From CBDUQI01 sp965369325 (GTDB lineage Bacteria > Pseudomonadota > Gammaproteobacteria > Steroidobacterales > JBCBZW01), in assembly GCA_965369325.1 (NCBI GenBank), contig CBDUQI010000007.1, positions 1 to 64,000 on the forward strand: DNA of 64,000 nucleotides. Direction: 5' to 3'. Both the position numbers and the translations under genes were made by a program. The notes under the pieces were generated by a model. It was not told the DNA's origin. It did not search any database and worked only from the letters and a program-made list of their open reading frames with translations. Shown in pieces: positions 27,212 to 36,131 of this stretch (its first letter is position 1; every line of letters starts with the position of its first letter).

Positions 27212-27411
27212 ACGCACGACGCGAAGTTCACTGGTATAGCGAACCGACTATGATACTTGTCGCGGGAATTTTGTGTTTTGCTTTACTGTCTGGCCTTTCG
27301 ATGTTGTGGATGGCCACGAATCAGAGCGACACTCTGCTACTAAGCGACGAGGAATACGCCCAATGGCGCGACGACATGCGCGCCACGACACCGCCCTCGC
27401 CCCATGACTAG
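27208..27411 (+). CDS. Shortened CcoH/FixH-like membrane protein
   Basis: The 67-residue product occupies the ccoH position between ccoG and ccoI, overlapping both by a few bases. It has the helix and following Asp/Glu-Tyr segment of FixH (WYSEPTMILVAGILCF, then SDEEYAQWRDDM). It ends there, whereas FixH is usually about 150-170 residues with a periplasmic domain. The short form appears intact, with no broken remainder before ccoI. It may retain only the membrane assembly function. Confidence 0.7.
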   Translation: MNARREVHWYSEPTMILVAGILCFALLSGLSMLWMATNQSDTLLLSDEEYAQWRDDMRATTPPSPHD

Positions 27412-29920
27412 CTCTTGCTTTCATTGCCACGAGCCGGTGCCGGCCGGGGTTGACCTGACGATACGAGTCAACGAGCGCGAGCGGGCGGTGTGTTGCACCG
27501 GATGCCTTGCGGTAGCCCGGTTGATTCTTGATGGCGGTCACGCGGACTACTATCGGTTCCGAGAACGACCCGGCCAATCTATCAGCGTTGACGAGCTAAA
27601 CTCGATATCCCGGTGGCGCGCGTTTGATGCTGAATGTCCAACTGATGCAGAGGGTTTCGCCTCGGTGCATATGCTCATCGAAGGGCTGCACTGCGCGGCG
27701 TGTTCCTGGCTCATCGAATCCGCCCTCGGCAAGTTGGATGGCGTTCAAAGCATCCAGGTAGATGTATCCAGCGGCACTGGGACTCTACGCTGGGCCCCAT
27801 CAGTACGCCCGCTGAGTGAAGCACTGGCTGTTCTCGTGCGGCTGGGATATCGGCCCCACCCGCTGGAGAGCAACAGCGCAAGCCGCGCGCATCAGCACGA
27901 ACGCAGCGACCTACTAAAGCGATTGGCCGTAAGTGGACTCGGCATGATGCAGGTCATGATGTTTTCGGTGGCCACCTACGCGGGCGCCATGCAAGGCATC
28001 GACCCGGCGATCGAGCGCCTTCTTCTAGGGGTATCAATGATCGTGGCTGCCGCTGTCGTGTTCTACGCCGGAGCACCGTTCCTCAGCGGTGCCCTGCGCG
28101 CCCTGCTCACACGCCGTCTCAACATGGATGTGCCTGTGGCCATCGCGTTGTTGTTAGCGTTTGGCGCCAGCTGCCTGCACTTCTACAAAGGCGAAGGCGC
28201 GACCTACTTTGAATCCGTTAGCATGTTTGTATTTTTCCTGCTGTGTGCCAGGTTTGTCGCAATGCTGGTGCGGCACAAAGCGCTGGATGCGAAACTCGCA
28301 CTCGCGCCGATGCTACCTGACGTGGCACTGAAACTGATCCACCATGATGGGCACAAGGAAGAGCCGATCACCGCGCCGGTGCCACGCACCACGTTGCGCC
28401 CTGGTGATCTCATTCGAGTGCCCGCCGGTGAGGCGGTTGCCGCCGATGGCGTCGTGGAGCATGGCAGTGCGCACCTTGATGAGTCGCTTTTGTCGGGCGA
28501 ATCGGAGCCCGTCGCGAAACAGCCCGGCGACACTGTGCTCGCGGCCAGCATCAATCTTGATGGTGCACTGCTCGTTCGGGTATGCGCTGCGGACGCCGAT
28601 AGCCGAGTCGCCCACATCGCTACCACGCTTAGCGCCGTGCGCCACCAGCGACCAGTCTATGCGGGTCTTGGGGAGCGGCTGGCGCGACATTTCGTACTGG
28701 CCTTGCTCGTGGTGGCGAGCGCCGTCGGTGCTGTCTGGTGGCTGATCGCGCCGGAGCGGGCGCTGGGAATCGTACTCGCCGTTCTGGTGGTGACCTGCCC
28801 GTGCGCACTGTCGCTGGCGATCCCGACCGCCCTTTCCGCAGCCGCCTCGCAGCTCGCCCGAGGTGGCTTGTTGGTGAACCGCTTAGAGGCACTAGAAAGC
28901 CTGAGCCGTATCACGCACGCAGTGTTCGACAAGACCGGTACCTTGAGTCAGGGCAAACCGGTCATCGATGACGTCGTGGTCAACCCCGCCCATTCTCAAG
29001 CAGTCTCTGCGGAAAAATTGTTGTGCCTGGTGTCCAGCCTTGAACAACACGCCAGCCATCCGCTCGCCGAAGCATTCCGACATATCCCGCCGGCAGGCCC
29101 GGCGCGAAACGTTCAAACGATCTTTGGATGTGGTTTGTGCGGTAGCGTTGGTACTCGAGCACTCAGGGTTGGGCATGGCGAATTTGTTGGCGTCGATCTC
29201 CGTCACCCTTGGGCGCGACAAGCGAATGTATTGGTGGCCGATCAGGATGGGCTGCTTGGCGCAGTGATGCTCAGCGATGCGTGGCGAGCGGACGCCAGGA
29301 CCACCATCGATGCTCTGCGAGCGCGTGGAATTCGGAGCGAAATTTTAAGCGGCGACCGACCAGAACGCGTTAACGAGGCAGTGCGTGCGCTGGGCCTCGA
29401 CAGCGGCACCGCTTCATGCCTTCCCGAGGAGAAGGTGTCGCATTTGCATATGCTACAGGACCGCGGTGAAGTAGTATTGGCGGTAGGCGATGGCGTGAAT
29501 GACGCGCCGTTATTGGCGGGCGCGGACGTCTCGGTAGCGCTCACCAGTGGCGCTCAACTGGCACAGAGCGGGGCAGACATCGTGCTGACCGGATCTGCGC
29601 TGCATCCGCTAACGTTGCTTCCAGACCTCGCCCAAAGACTACAACGCACCATCCGCCAGAACCTGCTCTGGGCCATTGGCTACAATGTGCTCGCCGTACC
29701 GTTAGCCGCTCTGGGCTTGATCGGCCCCGGGTTTGCCGCGTTAGGCATGTCGTTAAGCTCCCTATTCGTGGTACTCAACTCCTCGCGCTTCGCCTGGCAA
29801 GGCGAACGCGGCTTTGCCGCCGCCCGCGCTGCTGGTCAGGCAGCAAAGGGATCGAACAGCACTCGCCTGCCCGTCAGCCCACAAGCAGCTATGGGCAAAC
29901 CGGTGAGGCCCGCGGGATGA
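27404..29920 (+). CDS. ccoI: Copper-translocating P1B-type ATPase for cbb3 assembly
   Basis: The 838-residue ATPase moves copper into the membrane or periplasm for the CuB site. It has an N-terminal Cys-rich segment (CFHCHEPVPAG, CCTGC) typical of FixI, a metal-binding domain with CAACSWLIESALGKLDGV, eight membrane helices, and the CPC ion motif in VVTCPCALSLAIP. The phosphorylation site is DKTGTLSQGKP and the hinge is GDGVNDAPLLAGADV. The GEXXA segment LLSGESEPVAKQPGD is intact. Its stop overlaps the ccoS start. Confidence 0.95.
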   Translation: MTSSCFHCHEPVPAGVDLTIRVNERERAVCCTGCLAVARLILDGGHADYYRFRERPGQSISVDELNSISRWRAFDAECPTDAEGFASVHMLIEGLHCAACSWLIESALGKLDGVQSIQVDVSSGTGTLRWAPSVRPLSEALAVLVRLGYRPHPLESNSASRAHQHERSDLLKRLAVSGLGMMQVMMFSVATYAGAMQGIDPAIERLLLGVSMIVAAAVVFYAGAPFLSGALRALLTRRLNMDVPVAIALLLAFGASCLHFYKGEGATYFESVSMFVFFLLCARFVAMLVRHKALDAKLALAPMLPDVALKLIHHDGHKEEPITAPVPRTTLRPGDLIRVPAGEAVAADGVVEHGSAHLDESLLSGESEPVAKQPGDTVLAASINLDGALLVRVCAADADSRVAHIATTLSAVRHQRPVYAGLGERLARHFVLALLVVASAVGAVWWLIAPERALGIVLAVLVVTCPCALSLAIPTALSAAASQLARGGLLVNRLEALESLSRITHAVFDKTGTLSQGKPVIDDVVVNPAHSQAVSAEKLLCLVSSLEQHASHPLAEAFRHIPPAGPARNVQTIFGCGLCGSVGTRALRVGHGEFVGVDLRHPWARQANVLVADQDGLLGAVMLSDAWRADARTTIDALRARGIRSEILSGDRPERVNEAVRALGLDSGTASCLPEEKVSHLHMLQDRGEVVLAVGDGVNDAPLLAGADVSVALTSGAQLAQSGADIVLTGSALHPLTLLPDLAQRLQRTIRQNLLWAIGYNVLAVPLAALGLIGPGFAALGMSLSSLFVVLNSSRFAWQGERGFAAARAAGQAAKGSNSTRLPVSPQAAMGKPVRPAG

Positions 29921-30075
29921 AGATTCTGTTTGTACTAATTCCATTGAGCCTGTCGTTATTTGCAATTGCCGTTGGAGCTTTCTTCTGGATGGTGCGCCAT
30001 CGACAGTTCGACGATCTGAACTCCGCAGGATGGCGTGTGCTGTTAGATGATGCACAGGATCACCCAGACCCATGA
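29917..30075 (+). CDS. ccoS: cbb3 oxidase assembly protein CcoS
   Basis: This 52-residue protein begins MKILFVLIPLSLSLFAIAVG, a single membrane helix, and continues FFWMVRHRQFDDLNSAGWRVL, the CcoS hallmark. CcoS is needed to insert haem and copper cofactors into CcoN. It overlaps the ccoI stop (ATGA) and in turn overlaps the next start (ATGA), so translation is coupled throughout. Confidence 0.93.
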   Translation: MKILFVLIPLSLSLFAIAVGAFFWMVRHRQFDDLNSAGWRVLLDDAQDHPDP

Positions 30076-30791
30076 TTCCGGAGTCGATGACCGCAGGCGC
30101 CGCCCTGCTGACCGGCTTGATGGCAAGCGGCCACTGTCTTGGCATGTGCGGGCCAATGGCGGCGCTCGGCGCGTCGAGTGACGGCAGCCAACGGGGCCGG
30201 CGCTCGTTGCTCTACAACACCGGGCGAATGATGAGCTACACGGCCATGGGGGCAACGTTCGGGTATCTTGGTTTCGCGCTGGGTGACGTTGCCGGAATTG
30301 CGCATTGGTCGGGGATGCTACGTCTTGCTCTGGGTGGCATATTGCTGCTAATCGGACTTCAACTTCTGCGCCGGCGCCCTGGTGTATCGGTGTTCGAGCG
30401 TGTGGGTGCTCGTTTGTGGGCCCAGCTAACGCCGCTCACCCATCGCCTGAGGCCAGCAGAAAATCACCGCGACCTGTTTGTACTTGGGTTGCTGTGGGGT
30501 TGGCTGCCGTGCGGCATGGTCTACAGTATGCTGGCGGTCAGCGCCGTCTCGGGTGGGGCCCTGCAAGGGGCCAGCATCATGTTAGCTTTTGGGACGGGTA
30601 CTTTACCAGCAATGCTGGGCGTGTCTCTGGCTGGCTCACGTCTGCGCGGCCTCGGCACCATGGCGTCACGCCGGGCGTTAGGCGCCGCGCTGATTGTTGG
30701 CGGCATATGGCTGGCCATGATGCCGCTCTACCATGCATTGCCTTCAAACCAACCCGGCGCACCCGCACACCACCACGCCCTGCACCACTAA
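30072..30791 (+). CDS. Sulfite exporter TauE/SafE-like membrane protein of the cco operon
   Basis: The 239-residue protein has about six membrane segments and the family motif GLMASGHCLGMCGPMAAL near the N-terminus. A second motif, GLLWGWLPCGMVYSML, lies near residue 145. These paired Cys-containing helices resemble DsbD-type or heavy-metal transport folds, and homologues regularly close cco operons. A role in copper handling or thiol chemistry for oxidase assembly is plausible. The C-terminus is rich in His (APAHHHALHH), which could bind copper. It is convergent with fixJ, 12 bases away. Confidence 0.85.
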   Translation: MIPESMTAGAALLTGLMASGHCLGMCGPMAALGASSDGSQRGRRSLLYNTGRMMSYTAMGATFGYLGFALGDVAGIAHWSGMLRLALGGILLLIGLQLLRRRPGVSVFERVGARLWAQLTPLTHRLRPAENHRDLFVLGLLWGWLPCGMVYSMLAVSAVSGGALQGASIMLAFGTGTLPAMLGVSLAGSRLRGLGTMASRRALGAALIVGGIWLAMMPLYHALPSNQPGAPAHHHALHH

Positions 30792-30803
30792 CGCCAGCGG
30801 CCT

Positions 30804-31442
30804 CTAGCTTTCGAAGTATCCCGCTCGGAACAGTTCGCGGATGAGTTGTGCGAGGGAGGTGACGCCCATTTTTTCCATCACATGCGCACGATGTATCTCC
30901 ACTGTCCGCTGCGAGATACTCAAGTCAACCGCGACCACCTTATTGGCTTTGCCATCGGCTACCATCGCCAGCACGTCGCGCTCACGCGGCGTAAGTGAGG
31001 CCAAACGCGCCCGTGTATCATTCATCGAAGCCGTCATGTCGATCTCGACCTGATTGGAGTCCAACACCTCGTGGATACGATCAAGTAATTCTTGATCGCG
31101 GAAAGGCTTAGGCAAAAAATCAACGGCGCCCCGCTTAAGCGCTTCGACGACCATTTCAATGTCGCCGTGGCCGGAGATAAAGATTATCTTCAGCGCAGTA
31201 CAACCCCTGTCCTTCAGCATCTGTTGTAACTCAAGCCCGCTCATTGAGGGCATTCGCACATCCAGCAACAATACGCCGGGCTCGCCATCATAATGCTCGA
31301 GAAAGTCGTTCGCCGATGCGAATGCAGCGGCCTGAAGGCCTACCGAATCCAAAAGAAAACTCAAACTGTCGCGCACCGCCGCATCATCGTCCACCACATA
31401 GATGCGCTGACGGGTCGGCAATTCAGAGACTGACTTAAACAA
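30804..31442 (-). CDS. fixJ: FixJ-family response regulator
   Basis: The 212-residue regulator has a receiver domain (IYVVDDDAAVRDSL; phospho-Asp in VLLLDVRMPSMSG; Lys in DFLPKPF) and a LuxR/NarL-type helix-turn-helix (LTPRERDVLAMVADGKANKVVA, then ISQRTVEIHRAHVMEKM). It should be phosphorylated by the upstream kinase and activate low-oxygen or respiratory genes. The start is a TTG at 31442 with GGAGGG eight bases upstream; a longer frame from 31478 lacks a ribosome site. The TTG overlaps the fixL stop, so the pair is coupled. No fixK gene is in the window. Confidence 0.93.
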   Translation of the reverse strand: MFKSVSELPTRQRIYVVDDDAAVRDSLSFLLDSVGLQAAAFASANDFLEHYDGEPGVLLLDVRMPSMSGLELQQMLKDRGCTALKIIFISGHGDIEMVVEALKRGAVDFLPKPFRDQELLDRIHEVLDSNQVEIDMTASMNDTRARLASLTPRERDVLAMVADGKANKVVAVDLSISQRTVEIHRAHVMEKMGVTSLAQLIRELFRAGYFES

Positions 31443-32604
31443 TATCGCGGCCCTCCGTTGCGGGTAGAGTAAACACAAAACGCATGCCGCCAGCCGGATT
31501 GGGTGCGCAACTCAAGCGCCCACCGTGGCGTTGCACAATCGTACTGCAAATTGACAACCCGATCCCCATACCGTCCGGTTTGGAGGTTTCGAACGGATTG
31601 AAAATTGCGTCCAACTTCTCATGCGGCACGCCCTCGCCGTGATCGACGACCGCTACTGCAACCCCGTCCCCATCCCGGTCCACGCTGGTCTCAATACAAA
31701 TACCCAACTCTGCCTGGGAGCGCTTGATCATGGCTTCAAGCCCGTTGCGTACCAAATTAATCACCACTTGCTGAATCTGCACCGCATCAATCTCCACTAG
31801 CGGCAGCTCATCACCCAGCGCGAGACGAATGGGCGCGTCACTGTCGCGCGCCTCGGTTTCAATCAACACGAGAAGATCGCGAATAACGTCGTTAATGTTC
31901 AGACGCTCGCGCGGTGTTTCATGTTCCTGCGCCAGTTCGCGCATACGCACAACCACATCGCCAGCGCGGCGTGCTTGCTGCGCAACACAGCTCATGGCGT
32001 AAGCCAGCTTCTCCAAATCCGGCGTGTCCTGCATAAGCAATCGCTGGCCAGCGTCAGCATACGTGGTAATCGCCGACAATGGTTGATTGATCTCGTGGGC
32101 AATTCCGGCGGCCATTTCGCCCAACGTACTGACCCGATGCACATGCGCCAGCGAACGCTCCAACTGCCGGCCGTGCGCGCGCTCCATACGCAATTCGTTT
32201 TGCAGGCTGGTGCGCCGTCGCAGATCACGCATGATGCCTACGAACAGCGAGCGCTCCCCCATTGGGGCCTCGCCGACCGAGAGATCTATCGGAAACACCT
32301 CCCCGTCGCTGTGACGGGCCTTAACCTCGCGCCCGATCCCAATAATGCGGGGGTCACGGGTACGCAGATACCGGCTCATGTACCCATCATGCTCGGAACG
32401 GTAGGGCTCAGGCATCAAAACCGTCACGTTCCGACCGATCACCTCGTGCGCCGTATACCCAAACATCCTCTGCGCACCGCTGCTGAAGGACAAAATACTG
32501 GCGCGCTCATCAATCACGACAATCCCGTCCACCGCCGCGCCGAGCAACGCCTCCAGTAATCCATCACTGGCACTCTCGATAGCATCCCTGGACGTCTTAC
32601 TCAT
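31435..32604 (-). CDS. fixL: FixL-like PAS histidine kinase lacking the haem-ligand histidine
   Basis: The 389-residue soluble kinase has one PAS domain (about 15-125), then a phosphoacceptor helix with AAGIAHEINQPLSAI and an ATPase domain (NLVRNGLEAM, VVDHGEGVP, GMGIGLSIC). The PAS sequence is close to FixL throughout (MPEPYRSEHDGYMSRY, then IIGIGREVK), including the Arg that gates oxygen. But the residue equal to the haem-binding His (DPH in rhizobial FixL) is Arg, encoded at 32347-32349. The ATG at 32604 is used; the open frame extends to 32757 but the extra part is not FixL-like and crosses the divergent gene's start. Sensor function may therefore differ from oxygen sensing. Confidence 0.9.
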   Translation of the reverse strand: MSKTSRDAIESASDGLLEALLGAAVDGIVVIDERASILSFSSGAQRMFGYTAHEVIGRNVTVLMPEPYRSEHDGYMSRYLRTRDPRIIGIGREVKARHSDGEVFPIDLSVGEAPMGERSLFVGIMRDLRRRTSLQNELRMERAHGRQLERSLAHVHRVSTLGEMAAGIAHEINQPLSAITTYADAGQRLLMQDTPDLEKLAYAMSCVAQQARRAGDVVVRMRELAQEHETPRERLNINDVIRDLLVLIETEARDSDAPIRLALGDELPLVEIDAVQIQQVVINLVRNGLEAMIKRSQAELGICIETSVDRDGDGVAVAVVDHGEGVPHEKLDAIFNPFETSKPDGMGIGLSICSTIVQRHGGRLSCAPNPAGGMRFVFTLPATEGRDIV

Positions 32605-32730
32605 CTGTTGCTGCGCCTGCGCATACGTAATTTCCGAAGCTGGCCATCGGATAGCCCGCGATGTGTCCTCAATTGTGGGAGTGTACCTTCTGTCGTAATT
32701 ATCACAATTCCCCAGTCCCGGAGTGAATAG

Positions 32731-33678
32731 TTGAGAACATTTGTCATCGACTATCAAAAATCACCCCCCGATTCCAGCAAGGATACGCCGCCGAGCATTA
32801 CCGCTGCGCACTCGTTGCTGGAGGAAGGCGATAGCGTTCGACTGTTTCACAGTGTTTTCCATCCTCAGCTGGCCGATGCCGACTCCAAGCCTGACAAGCA
32901 CATACTGCGCGAAGCGATAGACCTGCTGTTGCACGGCCGACGCGATTCGCTGGGTCGCATCGGCGAGACGTTCGCGCGCTATGACCTCGACTCGCAAGTG
33001 GCGTGGACGGACTGCGGCTGGCAGGCGCTGCTGCGGTACGCCCGCGCGCAACATGCAGATATGGTAATCGCCCAGAGCGATCGCCCCACCCGTTGGCAAC
33101 GTATTTCGCACCTGAACCGGGATTGGCAATTGATCCGCCACTGTTCTGCGCCACTAATGCTAACGCGCCCGGGCGCTACGCATCAGTACCAACGCATCCT
33201 CGCGGCCGTCGACCCGGTGCACGTCGACGACAAACCGGCGGAGTTGGATCATCGCATCTTGCGCCATGCCGCCGCGATCGCGCGACGTCACAAATCATCT
33301 TTCCACGTCCTGAACGTTATCCCACCAATCGGCCCGGTCGCCGCAGGCGTCGGCGGGGTTCCTGCCACCTTCACCGAGCCGGTGTTCGACGGCGTACTTG
33401 AAGGGCGCCGCCAACTCCTGCAACAGCTTGTCAGCACCTTGGATTGCCCCGTGGATGATGTACGGGTTGTTGTCGGCGTGCCCTCGCACGAGATCGTAGC
33501 GCACGCAGCGAAACAGAATGCCGACCTTGTCGTGATGGGCGCGGTGTCGCGAACGGCGCTACGCAATCTTCTTATTGGCAGCACTGCCGAAAAAGTGTTG
33601 GATCAATTACGTGCCGACACCCTGATCATTAAGCCAGGAGCACACACACGCCGGGGTCAAACCGGCGCGACTTGCTAA
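32731..33678 (+). CDS. Tandem universal stress protein (UspE-like)
   Basis: The 315-residue cytoplasmic protein has two Usp domains: about 1-150, degenerate, and about 155-305. The second keeps the nucleotide-binding pattern (VVMGAVSRTALRNLLIGSTAEKVL). The start is TTG at 32731 with CGGAG seven bases upstream. It is divergent from fixL. Such proteins are often induced with cbb3 oxidase under oxygen limitation, which fits this location. A perfect seven-base stem overlaps its stop codon (GCGACTT-3-AAGTCGC, 33667-33683). Confidence 0.85.
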   Translation: MRTFVIDYQKSPPDSSKDTPPSITAAHSLLEEGDSVRLFHSVFHPQLADADSKPDKHILREAIDLLLHGRRDSLGRIGETFARYDLDSQVAWTDCGWQALLRYARAQHADMVIAQSDRPTRWQRISHLNRDWQLIRHCSAPLMLTRPGATHQYQRILAAVDPVHVDDKPAELDHRILRHAAAIARRHKSSFHVLNVIPPIGPVAAGVGGVPATFTEPVFDGVLEGRRQLLQQLVSTLDCPVDDVRVVVGVPSHEIVAHAAKQNADLVVMGAVSRTALRNLLIGSTAEKVLDQLRADTLIIKPGAHTRRGQTGATC

Positions 33679-33729
33679 GTCGCGGGCAAACTCATCAACA
33701 ACCCCAAGCGCCGGTATGTTCGCGACAGC

Positions 33730-35229
33730 TCACCTCAGTTTCATCCAGGCGGTCTTGATGTTGACGTAGTTCTCGAGCGCGTGGAGCGACTTATCGTGAC
33801 TATTCCCCGACTCCTTGACCCCACCCAGCGGCACCGTCAAATCCGATCCACCGTAGCAATTGACATGCACCGTTCCCGCCTGGATGCGGCGTATCATCCG
33901 ATGCGCAGTATTCAGGTTCGCCGTCCATACACCGGCGGAAAGACCGAAACTCGTCGCATTCGCAATGCGAATCGCCTCCTCCTCATTCTGGAATCGAAGA
34001 ACACTGAGGACGGGGCCAAATACTTCTTCGCGAGCGATAGCCATCTCTGGCACAACGCCGGAAAAGACGGTGGGAGCCATGTAAGCGCCGCCGGTGCCGG
34101 CATGCAGCACGTGCCCGCCTGTTCGCAGTTCAGCCCCCTCGCTTTGTGCTTGTTCGACCAAGCCGCAAATGCGCGACAACTGCTCGTGGCTTGCCACAGC
34201 ACCCACGTCGCTCATCATTGAGAGGGGGTCGCCGACCACGAGCGCTTCGGCAGCCGATGTGATCTTATCGATCACTTCATCGGCAATACACTCCTGCACC
34301 AACAGCCGGGTCGCGGCGATGCAGACCTGACCGGAATTACGGAACATCCCGTTGGCGCTCGCCTTCACCGCCGTATCGATGTTCTCTACGTCCTCGAAGA
34401 TGATATTAGGCGATTTACCGCCGAGTTCCAGATACACACGCTTGAGATTCGATCTCGCCGAATACTCGAGCAGGCGCCGGCCAACGCCGCCGGAGCCTGT
34501 GAAAGCGATGACATCAACATCCTGATGGAGCCCCAGTGCTTCGCCGGCAACATCACCCAGCCCGGTCACCACGTTCAGCACCCCAGCTGGCACGCCAGCT
34601 TCCAGCGCCAGCTGCGATATCCGGATGAGCGACAGCGACGCGATCTCAGGTGGCTTCATTACCACAGAATTGCCCGCCGCCATCGCCGCAGAAAATTTCC
34701 AAGCGCCTATCATCAGCGGGAAGTTCCAGGGAACGATCACCCCCACCACGCCCACGGGCTCGCGCTGGATCAGCCCAACAATGTCATCGGCACTTGGCGC
34801 GATCTGGCCGTAGACCTTGTCGATGGCCTCTCCGTAGTACTCAATGGTGTTAGCCGCCCCCAGCGGTTCCGCTTTTATCGCCATCTGGATCTCGGTGCCG
34901 TTGTCACGCGTCCCGAGCACGGCCAGTTCCATCGCATGATCGCGCACGAGTGCGGCCCAGCGATGCATCACCTTCTTGCGCTGCGCGGGCGCCATTCGCG
35001 ACCAGTCGCCACGGTCGAATACGCGGCGGGCGGCAATTACGGCCGCATCCACGTCGCCCGATGCGGCGGCGGCCAACGTCGTCAGCGGCGCGCCGTCGAT
35101 CGGGCTGCTGACACTGAGCGTTTCGCCGGATTGCGCCGGAACCGTCTTGCCTTCGATCAACAGCCCCTGTGGCAGGATGGGGGCGTTACGGAGTGCATCA
35201 ATATCAACCTGATTGAGCATTTCTTTCAT
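33730..35229 (-). CDS. NAD(P)+-dependent aldehyde dehydrogenase, PuuC-like
   Basis: The 499-residue enzyme has the family motifs: PWNFPLMIGAWK (cofactor), FTGSGGVGRRL, LELGGKSPNIIFED (catalytic Glu), FRNSGQVCIAATR (catalytic Cys), and EEVFGPVLSV. It resembles aldehyde dehydrogenases for aminoaldehydes from polyamine or choline-type catabolism. It probably oxidises the aldehyde made by the aminotransferase at 36784. It is divergent from the IclR gene, with an inverted repeat just upstream. The start at 35229 is uncertain: an ATG nine bases downstream and one at 35244 are possible. Confidence 0.92.
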   Translation of the reverse strand: MKEMLNQVDIDALRNAPILPQGLLIEGKTVPAQSGETLSVSSPIDGAPLTTLAAAASGDVDAAVIAARRVFDRGDWSRMAPAQRKKVMHRWAALVRDHAMELAVLGTRDNGTEIQMAIKAEPLGAANTIEYYGEAIDKVYGQIAPSADDIVGLIQREPVGVVGVIVPWNFPLMIGAWKFSAAMAAGNSVVMKPPEIASLSLIRISQLALEAGVPAGVLNVVTGLGDVAGEALGLHQDVDVIAFTGSGGVGRRLLEYSARSNLKRVYLELGGKSPNIIFEDVENIDTAVKASANGMFRNSGQVCIAATRLLVQECIADEVIDKITSAAEALVVGDPLSMMSDVGAVASHEQLSRICGLVEQAQSEGAELRTGGHVLHAGTGGAYMAPTVFSGVVPEMAIAREEVFGPVLSVLRFQNEEEAIRIANATSFGLSAGVWTANLNTAHRMIRRIQAGTVHVNCYGGSDLTVPLGGVKESGNSHDKSLHALENYVNIKTAWMKLR

Positions 35230-35247
35230 TAGCCTCGAACACATATC

Positions 35248-35264
35248 GGTTCACTATTTGAACC
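35248..35264. promoter_or_regulatory. Operator-like inverted repeat between aldehyde dehydrogenase and IclR genes
   Basis: GGTTCA (35248-35253) and TGAACC (35259-35264) are perfect reverse complements spaced by five bases. IclR-family dimers bind short palindromes of this size in such divergent regions. The site lies just upstream of the aldehyde dehydrogenase start and could repress both directions. Confidence 0.6.
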
Positions 35265-35348
35265 CTAGTTACAAATAATGCTTGCAAATTTGCCGTTTTC
35301 AGTCAAGAATTGCCTGCCTTTTCGCCCGCTTGGAGCTATTGCGCGGCA

Positions 35349-36131
35349 ATGCAAACCGTTCAAAAAGCGCTATCACTGCTCAACTACTTTACCGAGCAGA
35401 CGCCGGACTTCGGGCTAACGGAAATGGCCCGCACATCTGGTTTTGACAAGGCATCGACCCGGCGCCTACTGGTTGCGCTGCAGTCCAAAGGCTTTGTGGA
35501 GCAGGACGTCAATACTCGCAGGTACACACTGGGGTCGGCCATCCTCCGGCTCGCGAAGATTCGCGAATCCATTCGCCCCACTCACCTAGTTGTGGCCCCG
35601 ATCCTGTCCGCACTGATGGAAGCCGCCGGCGAAACCGCGCATTTCTCTCTCTACGCTGGCGGACAACTCGGCACTGTCGCCGCCATAGAGCCTTCCAAAG
35701 CAAACCGTGTGATTCTGCAAGAAGGTGAGGTATTGCCCGTGCATGCCTCGGCCTCGGGTCTCGCCTACCTGGCGTTCGCCCCTCCGAGTATTGTGAAAAC
35801 CGTGCTCGCGAAAAAGATGACTGCCTTTACGTCGGATACGGTCACTGACGTGTCCCTCATACGTCAGATGCTTACTACTGTCAGGGAACAAGGATACGCC
35901 GTTTCCCGAAACGGCTTCGAGGACGGTGTCTGCGGTATCGCGGCACCGGTCTTTACGGCTGGCGAATTCGCTGAAGGCGCCGTCGCAGTGGCAGCCCCCG
36001 GCTCGCGGGTAGATACCACCGATCTCGAGGTGTTGCGCAAGCGGGTGATCGCCACCGCACGCAGAATTTCTGCGGAGCTCGGCGCGGCATACCCGATTGA
36101 CGAATGCGGCGCCCGGAGCGTCGTGGCATGA
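35349..36131 (+). CDS. IclR-family transcriptional regulator
   Basis: The 260-residue protein has the IclR winged helix at the N-terminus (MQTVQKALSLLNYF, LTEMARTSGFDKASTRRLL, GFVEQDVNTRRYTLG). An effector-binding domain follows, containing VLPVHASASGLAYLAF and ENGFEDGVCGIAAPVF-like stretches. It likely controls the amine-catabolic genes on either side. The ATG at 35349 matches typical IclR starts, although the frame is open from 35310. Its stop overlaps the start of the HAD gene (ATGA), so regulator and enzyme genes are co-transcribed. Confidence 0.92.
   Translation: MQTVQKALSLLNYFTEQTPDFGLTEMARTSGFDKASTRRLLVALQSKGFVEQDVNTRRYTLGSAILRLAKIRESIRPTHLVVAPILSALMEAAGETAHFSLYAGGQLGTVAAIEPSKANRVILQEGEVLPVHASASGLAYLAFAPPSIVKTVLAKKMTAFTSDTVTDVSLIRQMLTTVREQGYAVSRNGFEDGVCGIAAPVFTAGEFAEGAVAVAAPGSRVDTTDLEVLRKRVIATARRISAELGAAYPIDECGARSVVA

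Noticed and set aside
34525..35232. Open frame of 235 codons on the plus strand
   Set aside because: It is antisense to the aldehyde dehydrogenase, which has complete catalytic motifs.
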